Source: Candidatus Gastranaerophilales bacterium (GTDB lineage: Bacteria; Cyanobacteriota; Vampirovibrionia; Gastranaerophilales; JANQFW01). From it: DNA of 59,780 nt. A program made the translations under genes and the position numbers. The notes beneath the pieces were generated by a model that made no database searches, was not told the origin of the DNA, and worked only from the letters and a program-made list of their open reading frames with translations. Below are positions 1-8,815 of the stretch, piece by piece. The stretch spans positions 1-59,780 of the forward strand of contig JANQFW010000098.1 of NCBI GenBank assembly GCA_028277625.1, given 5' to 3'. The stretch's first letter is position 1. The number at the start of each line of letters is the position of its first letter.

Positions 1-108
1 AATAATATAAATAATAATATAATAAATATAAATACTAATAAAAAAGAGGAACTAAAAAAGAAAAAGCCGCACTATTAAAAAGTTTTAAATATTATTTTAA
101 AAATTAAG

Positions 109-162
109 GCAATAATAGTCTCTTTTATCAGAAAAAGAGGGGGCTTTGTTATTGCTTTTTTT
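109..162 (+). terminator. Intrinsic terminator from an upstream unit
   Basis: The arms GCAATAA (109-115) and TTATTGC (149-155) pair, with a nested CTCTTTT/AAAAAGAG arm inside, followed by seven T (156-162). It sits before any gene in the window, so it should end a transcript that begins near or beyond the left edge. The first 100 bases are AT-rich and contain no recognisable gene. Confidence 0.75.
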
Positions 163-175
163 GTTTATTTTTTGC

Positions 176-204
176 GCAATATTTTGCATTTAGGTGTTTT
201 ATCA
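176..204 (+). promoter_or_regulatory. GCAATA-N13-TGTTTTATCA block upstream of the gene at 397
   Basis: GCAATA at 176-181, exactly 13 bases, then TGTTTTATCA at 195-204. The arrangement and spacing match the blocks that open the six tandem non-coding units near 46-47 kb and 54 kb. It lies about 220 bases before the start codon. A second candidate, an extended -10 TGTTAAAAT at 281-289, is closer. A CT-rich run lies at 313-328. Promoter function is inferred from repetition only. Confidence 0.5.
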
Positions 205-396
205 TTTTAAAATTATTAAATTTCATACCAAATAATAATAAAAATATAAATATCCATTTGTTTGTTTTTGGTTTTGATCATGTTAAAATTTATACGAAAT
301 AATAATTGTAATATCATCTCTCTTTTTTAAATGCTTAAATTAAAAAAGATTAAATAATATAAATTAAATAAAGAAGATAAGTAGGAGTAAGTTTAA

Positions 397-1767
397 ATGA
401 TCGGTACAAACAGAAACTCAATGCAACCAAGTTTTAATAGAAGTGCAATGCAGTCAAAGCAAAGTAAAAGTAAAAGTAAAATGCAACCGGCATTTGAAGG
501 TGGTAACTTTCAAGTTGTAGGAAAAGCAGCAAATAAACTAACTAAACAACTTAGAAAGCAGCTTACAGAAGCCGCAAGTAGGCTTGCAGAGGGTGAGACT
601 CTTTTTTTAAGTAGGGTAAAGGAGACAAACAAAAACCTTGGTTTAAAGCTAACATATTACTGTGGCGGTAATCAAATTAAAGCTGAATATATAGCAACAG
701 GTGAACACAAGGTGTCAAATTTGATAGCTCAACATAATAGGAGTGTCTTTACTACAACTATGCCTCCAGTTGGAAATTCTGCTCCTGGAATGCCGGTAGG
801 CTCTGCATTTGTATATCATGTACCTGTAGCGCAAGCCCCTGCCGGCCAAGTGGGAGGACTGCTGCCAGGTCAACCTCCTCTTAATACTGCTGCAGTCTTT
901 GCAGATGCAACACCTGTTTACAACCCATATACACAAATAGCAGCTGCTCATGTTCCTGATCCAAAAGTAATAGATCGAATAAGAGGTGGTATACCATCCG
1001 CTTCACAAGACCCTCAGGCTATTCTTAAAGATGTTAATCCTGAATTTTTTCCCCATGCCTCAGAATATGGTCGAGCTTCGCAGATGCAAGATTTTAAATC
1101 ACAAACTACTACAGAATATATGCGAGCAAAGTTAGAATCACTAAAACCTTCGGGCTCTTCTAGCCCTCCTCCTAGTCCGGAAGCTGCTGTAAAAGCAGGA
1201 AAGAAAGTGTCAACAGAACCTTCTGCACCTTCTGCACCTTCTGCGCCTTATGCTCCACCAGCTTGGCCTTCAAATCTTCCAAGGCCAAAAGAAACTCCTA
1301 CCCCCCAAACACCTGTAGTGCTTAATCAACCTTTTAAGCTTGCTCCTGAAGTTAAACAAGTAGGTCATATGCCGATGCAAACAAAAGTTCCTGCCGGACA
1401 GGCTTATGGTCAAAATGGTACATCTAAAAGTACATATGAAGCTTATCATGCTACACAACAAGGAATGCCTATTCAGCCGGGCACTATAGGGCAAGCTCAT
1501 CAACAAATGCAACAGCCGGGAGTATGGGGTACTTCATCTCAACCTTACGCTATCCAAGGACGATATGCTAATCAAATGTCGCCGGAAGGATACGAGGGCA
1601 TGCCATTTGTAACTCAACCCCCAGCACCCTCCAATGGCCATCATAGGCTAAGAAATGCAGCTGGGGTTGTTGGTGACGCAGCTGCATCTGCTGCTGAAGG
1701 TGGCGCTCATCTAGCTAGTGAAGCAGCTGGTGGATTGCTTGACCTTCTTGGGAGGGTATTGGGCTAA
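397..1767 (+). CDS. Lineage-specific Pro/Ala/Gln-rich protein with N-terminal QPSF motifs
   Basis: I do not recognise a known family in this 456-residue protein. The ATG follows a clear ribosome site (TAGGAG). There is no Sec signal peptide. The N-terminus holds repeated short motifs (MQPSF, then MQPAFEG after a Lys/Ser-rich stretch). Residues about 45-120 look globular and helical. Residues about 120-420 are low-complexity, rich in Pro, Ala, Gln and Gly, including a PSAPSAPSAP run. The last 35 residues form an Ala/Gly-rich, probably amphipathic helix ending in LLDLLGRVLG. The MQPSF motif recurs in the next gene, which suggests a shared localisation or processing signal. A surface or exported role is possible but unproven. 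Confidence 0.75.
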   Translation: MIGTNRNSMQPSFNRSAMQSKQSKSKSKMQPAFEGGNFQVVGKAANKLTKQLRKQLTEAASRLAEGETLFLSRVKETNKNLGLKLTYYCGGNQIKAEYIATGEHKVSNLIAQHNRSVFTTTMPPVGNSAPGMPVGSAFVYHVPVAQAPAGQVGGLLPGQPPLNTAAVFADATPVYNPYTQIAAAHVPDPKVIDRIRGGIPSASQDPQAILKDVNPEFFPHASEYGRASQMQDFKSQTTTEYMRAKLESLKPSGSSSPPPSPEAAVKAGKKVSTEPSAPSAPSAPYAPPAWPSNLPRPKETPTPQTPVVLNQPFKLAPEVKQVGHMPMQTKVPAGQAYGQNGTSKSTYEAYHATQQGMPIQPGTIGQAHQQMQQPGVWGTSSQPYAIQGRYANQMSPEGYEGMPFVTQPPAPSNGHHRLRNAAGVVGDAAASAAEGGAHLASEAAGGLLDLLGRVLG

Positions 1768-1851
1768 AATAAGCTAAACACAAAAAATCTTCCTTAAATA
1801 TAGCCATATTGGGGAATAAAAATAAAATTTCCAATATGTATAATAAATACA

Positions 1852-1902
1852 ACAAATGGAAGATTCCGAAAACTCAAGTAGGTCTCTTCCATTTGTGTTT
1901 TT
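1852..1902 (+). terminator. Intrinsic terminator after the gene at 397
   Basis: A 12-bp stem, ACAAATGGAAGA (1852-1863) with TCTTCCATTTGT (1885-1896), is followed by a T run (1898-1902). A smaller hairpin, CATATTGG/CCAATATG (1805-1812 and 1831-1838), lies just before it. Confidence 0.8.
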
Positions 1903-1912
1903 GGTTATTAAT

Positions 1913-1941
1913 GCAATTGCCAGTCATTTATTTTTGTAAAT
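1913..1941 (+). promoter_or_regulatory. Weak GCAATT-N13 block upstream of the gene at 2023
   Basis: GCAATT (1913-1918) is followed after 13 bases by TTTTGTAAAT. The first half and the spacing agree with the repeated GCAATT-N13-TGTTTTTATA block, but the second half is degenerate. It is listed because the gene it precedes belongs to the same QPSF-motif group as the gene at 397. Confidence 0.3.
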
Positions 1942-2022
1942 AATTTGCATTTACTTCTCCCTAAAATTTTTTTAGCGATTTAAAATATGTATTGATATAG
2001 AAGCTTAAATAAATAAGGAAAA

Positions 2023-2457
2023 ATGAACTTGATAAAACCGGGATTAAATAAAAATGCAATGCAGCCTTCTTTCAAATGTAGGTTGCAAGTAGCAGAAGGA
2101 GCTCTTAGCAAATCATTAAAAAAGTCACCTCAGTATAATTTGTTCAAAAGCTATGTAGCAAAAATGGAACCAAATACTGATGTAGTAAAGTTAAGCCAAG
2201 ATAGCGAAGGGCTAACAATGAGTTACAAAAACTTTCCTACAGTGCAAGAAGGTCGAAAAAATCCATTAAAGAGACTGCTGGCCCAGTTAAAGTACTTTTA
2301 TAAAGAGGGTAGTAGTAATAAATGTAGCGCTATAGAACCTACCCCCCATGGTCATAGAGTAATTGACACTTATAGAAGCGTATCAGAAAAATTTAATACT
2401 TGTATGGGCAAACCTTATACAGGTGAAAGAGACTGGCTAGGTTCACCTATTAATTAA
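2023..2457 (+). CDS. Small lineage-specific protein with N-terminal MQPSFK motif
   Basis: A 144-residue protein of unknown function. The ATG is preceded by AAGGA. There is no signal peptide or membrane segment. The N-terminus (NAMQPSFK at residues 11-18) matches that of the neighbour at 397 (NSMQPSFN), and the following part is basic and mostly helical, so the two may be related through their N-terminal regions. The rest holds a Lys/Arg-rich segment around residue 85 and no catalytic motif I can name. It sits alone between terminators and converges with the minus-strand gene that follows. Confidence 0.65.
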   Translation: MNLIKPGLNKNAMQPSFKCRLQVAEGALSKSLKKSPQYNLFKSYVAKMEPNTDVVKLSQDSEGLTMSYKNFPTVQEGRKNPLKRLLAQLKYFYKEGSSNKCSAIEPTPHGHRVIDTYRSVSEKFNTCMGKPYTGERDWLGSPIN

Positions 2458-2475
2458 TTAGAAATAACAAAATAA

Positions 2476-2510
2476 AAGAGAGCCGGCTTTATTCTAAGAC
2501 TAGCTCTCTT
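2476..2510. terminator. Terminator between convergent genes
   Basis: The stem AAGAGAGC (2476-2483) pairs with GCTCTCTT (2503-2510). Read on the minus strand it is followed by TTATTTTGTT, so it best serves the minus-strand gene pair 4379-2530. On the plus strand the tail is less T-rich. Confidence 0.7.
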
Positions 2511-2529
2511 ATAACTTTATATAGTTCTT

Positions 2530-3342
2530 TTACTTTTTTGCAAATCGTTTTTTAATGTTTTTATCAATTATAACAATAGGTGCACCACCTACAAATTGCT
2601 CAAGCACAGCTCTTGTCTTCAAAACATTTTGCCTGGCTTCAAACTGCATCTCGACGGCTTCTTTATAAAACACTTCTGCAATCACACTAGCATCCTTCTT
2701 TGATGAGTTAACCGCAGCATTAAGATACTTATATCTGTTTTGAACAAGTTTATCAATCATATTTAATTTTTTGATAGCGGTCAAATAATCATAATAATAG
2801 GTTACCAGCTTTTGTTGCAAATTTTCTATCTCCTGCGCCAAAAGCACAAGATCAACATCAGTAACTCTTGATAATTTAGTATTAATAGCACTATCATCAG
2901 AGAGGACAGAACCCAACACCCCACCACCAATCAAAGCGCCACTACCGGCAGCAGCGTTAGAACTATTCATCCCGATAATAGGAGCAACCCCGGCAATTGG
3001 AGCAAGTATCCTTTTTACCATACTTTTCTTTTTCTTATCACCATTAGGGTTAGACAATTTAAATATAGCAAACTTAATTGTCTCACTACGTCCCACCGCA
3101 GCTTGCCATAAAATTCTAAGGTCTTCAACAATAAAGCTTTTCTCCTCATCAAGCTCAGCGTTTATCTCATCTGCTAATTGCTTGATATCCTCACTACCAA
3201 AAAGCCCCGCACCTTCGTACATAGTCTTGTCGTTTTTCACCTTAGAATTAACAGCAACTTCCATTTGATTATTACTTTGAGCAAAGGCCCGGTTACAATT
3301 CAACAACAAGATAAAAACCAGTATATATTTAAAATGTTTCAT
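2530..3342 (-). CDS. Secreted coiled-coil protein, paralogue of upstream gene
   Basis: A 270-residue protein with a clear Sec signal peptide (residues 1-22, probable cleavage after AFA). The mature part has a conserved DLRILWQAAVGRS segment (about 75), a Gly/Ala-rich hydrophobic stretch (about 113-150) that could insert in or lie on a membrane, and a long helical C-terminal half (about 155-250) of coiled-coil character. This recalls half of a TolC-type outer-membrane factor, but the length is much shorter and I cannot assign it. The same architecture appears in the gene before it, whose stop overlaps this start (ATGA), so the two are co-translated paralogues and might form a hetero-complex. 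Confidence 0.7.
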   Translation of the reverse strand: MKHFKYILVFILLLNCNRAFAQSNNQMEVAVNSKVKNDKTMYEGAGLFGSEDIKQLADEINAELDEEKSFIVEDLRILWQAAVGRSETIKFAIFKLSNPNGDKKKKSMVKRILAPIAGVAPIIGMNSSNAAAGSGALIGGGVLGSVLSDDSAINTKLSRVTDVDLVLLAQEIENLQQKLVTYYYDYLTAIKKLNMIDKLVQNRYKYLNAAVNSSKKDASVIAEVFYKEAVEMQFEARQNVLKTRAVLEQFVGGAPIVIIDKNIKKRFAKK

Positions 3343-4379
3343 TGTTTAACCTCTTTACTCATTGGCTGAATATCCTCAGCAGGGTTAAAGCTTGCCAACT
3401 TAGTCAAATTTAATTTTTGAACAGTTTCTAGCCCGGCAAGTCTTTCAAGTTTAAGCCTATTCATTTTTACTTGTTGTTTATACTTTAATTCATCAAGCTT
3501 TTCTTTATCATAAAGAGCAGATGCCGCGATTATCTCAAAATCATTTTTAGACTCAAGCGCCTTCGAGTATCTTTCATTCAAGTCCACCAACTTCTGCCTG
3601 CATAGTCTTAACTCTTCGAGCGCAGTTTTATAGTCATAATAGTTTTTGATTATAGCGTTTTGTAGATTCTCCACCAATCCCGCAAGGTGAATCAACTCAG
3701 TATCGGTCAAAGGCATTTTCTTAGGCATTGTCTTTTTAGACAGCATATTATTAGCAATTCTACCACTAGCCAAAGATGCTGTACTAGAGACCGTATCAGC
3801 ACCAAACATACTAGGCAAAATCGCCACACCACTAATCAAAGTAGATACCGTACGTGCCATCAACGAAGAATGAACCCTTCTTTTATCAGCAGGCATTGCC
3901 AGCTTTTTCAACGCAAACTTAATCACACTATTCTTAGATACAGTGGACTCCCACAATCTTTTAATATCTTGTATATCTAACTTCTTTTGCGCCTGAAACG
4001 CATATTGCATTTTCTCTTCATCAGATTTAAATATTGGTGTATCAAGTTTTTTAACTTGTTTCTTAATTTTCAATGTATGCTTCTTATTGGTATTTAGCAT
4101 ATACATATTCTTAGAATTACTAGTAGTTACATTTCTTCTGCTATGAGTATAATTACGATTATTAGTATAGTTACGCTGACGATTATTATTCACTTCTTGT
4201 ATATAAAGCTCTTCAGGCTCAAGGCTTTTCTTTTTATTCAACAAACATATAGAGTTATCAGAATCTTTAGTCCCAGACTGCCTCTTTAAATTACCGGCAT
4301 ATACCGGTTTAGCAATAACCAGCATTAATAATAGTAAGCTAACTAATTTGTTTAGGTTTTTAATCATAATCTTCGCCAA
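3339..4379 (-). CDS. Secreted coiled-coil protein, first of a tandem pair
   Basis: A 346-residue protein with an N-terminal signal segment (residues about 8-28, ending PVYA). It then has a polar Asn/Arg/Lys-rich stretch (about 60-110), a DIKRLWESTVSKNS segment aligned with DLRILWQAAVGRS of the next gene, a hydrophobic Ala/Ser/Gly stretch (about 175-215), and a long helical region beginning LIHLAGLVENLQNAIIKNYY that parallels LVLLAQEIENLQQKLVTYYY in the next gene. The paralogy is visible by eye; function is unknown. A cell-envelope role is likely from the signal peptide. It overlaps the next gene by four bases. Confidence 0.7.
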   Translation of the reverse strand: MAKIMIKNLNKLVSLLLLMLVIAKPVYAGNLKRQSGTKDSDNSICLLNKKKSLEPEELYIQEVNNNRQRNYTNNRNYTHSRRNVTTSNSKNMYMLNTNKKHTLKIKKQVKKLDTPIFKSDEEKMQYAFQAQKKLDIQDIKRLWESTVSKNSVIKFALKKLAMPADKRRVHSSLMARTVSTLISGVAILPSMFGADTVSSTASLASGRIANNMLSKKTMPKKMPLTDTELIHLAGLVENLQNAIIKNYYDYKTALEELRLCRQKLVDLNERYSKALESKNDFEIIAASALYDKEKLDELKYKQQVKMNRLKLERLAGLETVQKLNLTKLASFNPAEDIQPMSKEVKQ

Positions 4380-4575
4380 ATAGCCAATCTCTTACATCTG
4401 TTCTTTTATTATACTACTGATTGTATTTTATTACACCTATAAAGTATATTAAACAATATGGCAATTATTTTGGCGATAAGTTAATATTTCTTAAAAAATA
4501 AATTAAAATAAAGCCTAACCCCCGGTTTTTGGGAGTTGAAACTTTTTTAACAGTTTAGTCTTACCAGCTTATTTA

Positions 4576-4584
4576 TGTTAAGAT
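4576..4584 (+). promoter_or_regulatory. Extended -10 promoter for pgsA
   Basis: TGTTAAGAT (4576-4584) fits an extended -10 (TGn plus TAAGAT) about 40 bases before the ATG. No good -35 is visible. Similar TGnTAAAAT boxes precede the genes at 397, 32915 and 35974. Confidence 0.45.
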
Positions 4585-4621
4585 TTTTTATGTTGTTAAA
4601 GTTAAAAAACTGGGGGTTTGA

Positions 4622-5236
4622 ATGGCAAATTTTATAACTATATTCAGAACTATATTGGCTATTGCAGTTGTAAGTCTGCTCTTTATAAAAAACTCAGGTG
4701 TTTATTGGAGTGCATTTGTTTTAACAATCGTCGTCATTTGGATGGACGGACTAGATGGTTATATAGCAAGAAAATTTAATGAAACTTCCAAATTTGGAGC
4801 GGTTTTAGATATCATCGGCGATAGAGTAGTAGAAAATGTTTACTGGTTGGTGTTCTGTGCATTGGGATGGATTCCTTTTTGGGTGCCTGTTATTGTTATA
4901 ACAAGAGGTATTGTAACTGACGGATTAAGAAGCATGGCACTTAGCCAAGGATATACAGCATTTGGCTCTAGCACTATGATGCAATCACCAATTGGCAAAT
5001 TTATTGTTGCCTCTAATTTTAGTAGATTTAGCTATGCAGTCTTTAAAGCGATTGCTTTTGCTCTACTTATATTTATTAATATACCTAATTTTAGTTATCC
5101 CTTTGAAGGAATTGTAAGCCACTTTGCTTATGCTTGTGTATATTTATCAGTTGTGTTCTGTGTAGTACGAGGCTTACCTGTTATTCTGGAGAGTAAACAG
5201 TTTATTGAATTGGAAAAACAGAATGAATCCATTTAG
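4622..5236 (+). CDS. pgsA: CDP-alcohol phosphatidyltransferase (phosphatidylglycerophosphate synthase)
   Basis: Joins CDP-diacylglycerol and glycerol 3-phosphate in the inner membrane, the committed step to phosphatidylglycerol. The full CDP-alcohol phosphotransferase signature is present: D42-G43, D45-G46, A49-R50, then eight residues, G59, D63 and D67. The 204-residue length and several hydrophobic helices fit the PgsA family; other CDP-alcohol transferases share the signature, so the exact substrate rests on overall similarity. The start has a strong ribosome site (GGGGG about six bases upstream). Its end overlaps the next gene, implying a pgsA-trmL unit. Confidence 0.88.
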   Translation: MANFITIFRTILAIAVVSLLFIKNSGVYWSAFVLTIVVIWMDGLDGYIARKFNETSKFGAVLDIIGDRVVENVYWLVFCALGWIPFWVPVIVITRGIVTDGLRSMALSQGYTAFGSSTMMQSPIGKFIVASNFSRFSYAVFKAIAFALLIFINIPNFSYPFEGIVSHFAYACVYLSVVFCVVRGLPVILESKQFIELEKQNESI

Positions 5237-5681
5237 GGTAGTATTAGTTGAGCCACAAATACCACAAAACACGGGAAATATTGTAAGGCTATGTGCTTGT
5301 ACTGGCAGTGAATTATACTTGGTAGGTAAACTAGGTTTTAGGCTTACTGATAAATATTTAAAAAGGGCCGGGTTAGATTACTGGAGTGAAGCAGGTGTAA
5401 AAGAATACAATACATTGCAAGAACTACAAGCGAAATTCCCCGATAATAACTTTTATTACCTAACCACTAAAGTGCAAAAACGCTACTCTGATATAGAATA
5501 CAAAGAGGGTGATTTTTTAGTATTCGGCAGTGAAACTAAAGGGTTAGACGAGAATTTGATATTCAATAATAAAGATAAATGCCTTACTATACCAATGAAA
5601 GAAGACCAACGAAGTCTTAATCTTTCAAATTCTGTGTCAATTGTGCTTTATGAGGCAATTAGGCAAACCGATTTTTTATGA
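5223..5681 (+). CDS. trmL: tRNA (cytidine/uridine-34-2'-O)-methyltransferase, SPOUT family
   Basis: A 152-residue SPOUT methyltransferase of the TrmL type, which methylates the wobble ribose of tRNA-Leu using S-adenosylmethionine. Motifs: VEPQIPQNTGNIVRLC near the N-terminus, LVFGSETKGL in the middle, and IPMKEDQRSLNLSNSVSI near the C-terminus, which form the trefoil-knot cofactor site. I place the start at ATG 5223 rather than the in-frame TTG at 5205, because the product then begins MNPFRVVLVEPQ as in the family and GGA lies eight bases upstream. It overlaps the end of pgsA by 14 bases. Confidence 0.88.
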   Translation: MNPFRVVLVEPQIPQNTGNIVRLCACTGSELYLVGKLGFRLTDKYLKRAGLDYWSEAGVKEYNTLQELQAKFPDNNFYYLTTKVQKRYSDIEYKEGDFLVFGSETKGLDENLIFNNKDKCLTIPMKEDQRSLNLSNSVSIVLYEAIRQTDFL

Positions 5682-5714
5682 TAAAGTAAAAATATATAAA
5701 GATAGGGGGTATTT

Positions 5715-7298
5715 ATGATTAAAGTCTTAACTGGTTCTCAAATGAAAAATATAGATCAAAAAGCAATTGTTGAGCTGGGAATACCTGGTATAATATTGAT
5801 GGAAAATGCTGGTAGGGCTGTTGCTGATAAGATTATCAATGTTATCAAAGAGAATAGTTTTTTTACTAACGAAGTTCTTATAATTTGCGGTAAGGGTAAT
5901 AATGGCGGTGATGGGTTTGTCATTGCCAGGCATTTAATCGAAAAAAATATCCCTGTGTCAGTCGTCTCTTTATACTCAGAAGAAAATTTATCCGGCGATG
6001 CACTTATTAATTATAATATATTAAAGCATTTTACTGATATTGCTTATTTTGATGAGATTGGCTTAGACGCGCTTCGTCAATATATATCTGAGGCAGCTAT
6101 AGTTGTGGATGCTATCTTTGGGACTGGTTTAAACTCTGAGGTTAAGGGTGATTTAAAAAATATTATTAATTCCATTAATGAATTTGCTCATAATTATGTA
6201 GTTGCGGTAGATATACCTTCTGGTGTTGATTCAGCTACAGGGCAAGTACTAGGTTGCGCTGTTCAGGCAGACTGTACAGTTACATTTTTCGCGCCAAAGG
6301 TTGGCACGGTGCTATACCCTGGCGCAGACCATACAGGCGAATTAGTTATTGAAAAGATATCCATCCCTGAGTATTTAATAACCGGCAAGGATTTCAATAT
6401 AAATTTTTTAACAAACAATAGTATAGCGACGTTACTGCCTCAAAGGCATGCCAATACACACAAAGGAAGCTACGGCAGTGTATTTTCTATTGCGGGTAGT
6501 TCAAATTATCCTGGCGCCGCTTATCTTTGTACGAGCGCTGCATTAAAAGCAGGCGCAGGTTATTCAATTCTTTGCTCTGTGGATAGTGTGATTAATTCTG
6601 TATCTGCAATGACACCTGAGATTATTTACGAGCGCCTTACCAAGACCGAAGATGGCTCTATTTGTGCTGACGCGCTTAATACAGCTTTGGATAAAAGCTC
6701 TAAGCATAATGTGTTTCTTATTGGACCCGGGCTTACAACTAATCCATCTACTGGTGAGTTTGTTAAAGGATTTATCAACAAACTGGTGGACAGGGGGGCA
6801 TGTGCTGTTATTGATGCGGATGGGCTGAATATTTTGAGCAATAACAGTGATATAATTCTCCCATTGAATTCTGTTATAACGCCTCACCCTATGGAACTTG
6901 CCAGACTATTGAAAGTTTCTGTTCAAGAGGTATTGGCTGACAGGATTAAGTCTGCTATAAACGCGGCTGTAAGATTTAATACAATTGTGATTTTAAAAGG
7001 TGCTAAAACCATTATTGCCCGGCCTGACGGAACTGTATTCATTAATCCTTTTGCTCATTCTGCGCTTGCTACTGCTGGTACTGGTGATATTTTGGCGGGT
7101 ATCATTGCAGGATTTATTGCACAGGGACTTTCTCCACTAGATGCTACTATTGCAGGCACTTATATTCATGGATTAGCTGGTACTATTGCGGCTTCTGAGA
7201 TGGGTGAGCATTCTGTTACTGCGGTTGTTATTTTAGATTATATTTCTGCTGCTATAATGAAGGTTTTGAGCCATTGCAAAGTTAAGAGTGATTTTTAA
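5715..7298 (+). CDS. nnr: Bifunctional NAD(P)H-hydrate epimerase / ADP-dependent dehydratase
   Basis: Repairs NADHX and NADPHX, damaged forms of the nicotinamide cofactors. Residues 1 to about 220 form the YjeF-N epimerase domain (NNGGDGFVIARHL, later VAVDIPSGVDS). Residues about 235-525 form the ribokinase-like dehydratase (HKGSYGSVFSIAGS, then AGTGDILAGIIAGF carrying the catalytic Asp of the GTGD motif). The 527-residue length is normal for the fused enzyme. The ATG follows GATAGGGGG. It lies 33 bases after trmL and may be co-transcribed with it. Confidence 0.93.
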   Translation: MIKVLTGSQMKNIDQKAIVELGIPGIILMENAGRAVADKIINVIKENSFFTNEVLIICGKGNNGGDGFVIARHLIEKNIPVSVVSLYSEENLSGDALINYNILKHFTDIAYFDEIGLDALRQYISEAAIVVDAIFGTGLNSEVKGDLKNIINSINEFAHNYVVAVDIPSGVDSATGQVLGCAVQADCTVTFFAPKVGTVLYPGADHTGELVIEKISIPEYLITGKDFNINFLTNNSIATLLPQRHANTHKGSYGSVFSIAGSSNYPGAAYLCTSAALKAGAGYSILCSVDSVINSVSAMTPEIIYERLTKTEDGSICADALNTALDKSSKHNVFLIGPGLTTNPSTGEFVKGFINKLVDRGACAVIDADGLNILSNNSDIILPLNSVITPHPMELARLLKVSVQEVLADRIKSAINAAVRFNTIVILKGAKTIIARPDGTVFINPFAHSALATAGTGDILAGIIAGFIAQGLSPLDATIAGTYIHGLAGTIAASEMGEHSVTAVVILDYISAAIMKVLSHCKVKSDF

Positions 7299-7352
7299 AG
7301 TTATTAATAAGCCTTTTTTATACAGGCAAGAAGTAGTTATAAATTTAAAGAA

Positions 7353-7372
7353 ACCCAAGTGGCAACTTGGGT
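7353..7372 (-). terminator. Terminator of the flagellar operon
   Basis: A perfect 8-bp stem, ACCCAAGT (7353-7360) with ACTTGGGT (7365-7372) and a four-base loop, lies three bases beyond the fliI stop. On the minus strand it is followed by TTTCTTTAAATTT. Confidence 0.8.
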
Positions 7373-7375
7373 ACA

Positions 7376-8722
7376 TTAAAAGTCAATAGGGCCCATCAAG
7401 TCCTTTAAGCGTTGAATAGTACCCTCCATATCAACACTATCCTTAATTGATTGTTGAAGAAAAGCATTGATCTCAGGCATCATGTCAATAGCCAAATCTA
7501 ATCTAGGATTAGAACCCTTTTGATACATACCAACATCAATAAGATCTTTACTTTCTCTATACATAGCCATCATATTTCTCATTTTTCCAGCAGATTTTTG
7601 ATGGTCGCCATCAGCAATCTCTGTAAACAAACGGCTTATACTACCAAGAACATTAATAGCAGGATAATGATTTTGCTCAGCAACCTTTCTGTCTAAAAAT
7701 ATGTGACCATCTACAATGCCCCTAACTGTGTCAACAACAGGATCATTAGAATCACCACCTTCCATTAATACAGTATACAAGGCAGTAATCGACCCTTTAG
7801 GGCTAGTTCCTGTTCTCTCAAGAACTTTTTGTAACCAAGAAAAAATAGAAGGCGGATAGCCTTTCATTGTAGGAGGCTCGCCAACAGACAGCCCTACTTC
7901 TCTCCCTGCCATTGCACATCGAGTAACAGTGTCAGTCATTAGAAACACTTTATTACCTTGATCTCTAAAATATTCACAAACAGCAGTAGCCGTTTGCAGC
8001 GCTTTCATACGAATCAATGGAGGTTGATCGCCAGTTGCACATACAAGGACCGAACGCTTCATGCCATCAGGCCCTAAACTTTTTTCCACAAACTCCTTAA
8101 CTTCACGTCCTCGCTCTCCAATTAAAGCCATAACGTTTACATCAGCTTCACTGTTTCTTGCAATCATACCTAGCAATGTACTCTTCCCTACACCACTACC
8201 AGCAAATAATCCCATCCTTTGACCTGCACCCATTGTCAACAATGAATCTACAGCCCTAACCCCAGTCTGGAATTTACTTTCAATAATAGGCCTATCAAAT
8301 GGATCAGGAGGAGGTCCCTCAATACAAACATAATCTGCGCCTGCTACATCCAACGGCTTGCCATCAATTGGATTACCTAAGGGACTTATCAAACGCCCCA
8401 AAAGAAAGTCCCCCACAGGCACAATAATAGGCTCTCTATTGCTAGTTACCCAACTACCTTGCCCAATGCCTGTTCCATCCAAAAGTAAAATAAGTTGCGC
8501 AACTTCACCTTTAAATGCAACAACCTCAGCCGGCTTAGGAGTTCCATCACTAGTTTCTATATAACAAAGGTCACCAATTTTAAGTCCTGGCAGTTTAACT
8601 TCTACTGTTAAGCCAAGCAACTTGGATACAGTACCTTTAAACTTATAAAGCTCTGTATTATCTACAATATCTATTGCTTTTTTCTTTAAAAATTCAACCG
8701 AACTATAGCTTTGCTCATTCAT
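7376..8722 (-). CDS. fliI: Flagellum-specific ATPase FliI
   Basis: The hexameric ATPase of the flagellar type III export apparatus, related to the F1 beta subunit; it acts on the cytoplasmic face with FliH to deliver export substrates. Walker A is AGSGVGKST at residues 174-182, the Walker B strand is KVFLMTDTVTR, and the family segment GYPPSIFSWLQKVLERTG is present. The 448-residue length is typical. It is the last gene of the operon, 93 bases after flhA, with a small C5/G4 hairpin (8742-8756) in that gap that may tune expression or RNA decay. Confidence 0.97.
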   Translation of the reverse strand: MNEQSYSSVEFLKKKAIDIVDNTELYKFKGTVSKLLGLTVEVKLPGLKIGDLCYIETSDGTPKPAEVVAFKGEVAQLILLLDGTGIGQGSWVTSNREPIIVPVGDFLLGRLISPLGNPIDGKPLDVAGADYVCIEGPPPDPFDRPIIESKFQTGVRAVDSLLTMGAGQRMGLFAGSGVGKSTLLGMIARNSEADVNVMALIGERGREVKEFVEKSLGPDGMKRSVLVCATGDQPPLIRMKALQTATAVCEYFRDQGNKVFLMTDTVTRCAMAGREVGLSVGEPPTMKGYPPSIFSWLQKVLERTGTSPKGSITALYTVLMEGGDSNDPVVDTVRGIVDGHIFLDRKVAEQNHYPAINVLGSISRLFTEIADGDHQKSAGKMRNMMAMYRESKDLIDVGMYQKGSNPRLDLAIDMMPEINAFLQQSIKDSVDMEGTIQRLKDLMGPIDF

Positions 8723-8815
8723 ATTTTTGATCTATCCTCTACCCCCTAGGAAGGGGACGTTTATTTTTAAGATTATTATTATTCATTTAAAATATAGTTT
8801 TTTGTCTCTTTTTTA

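Noticed and set aside
3687-3980. Plus-strand frame opposite the coiled-coil gene
   Set aside because: It lies entirely inside a minus-strand gene with signal peptide and paralogue support and has no ribosome site.
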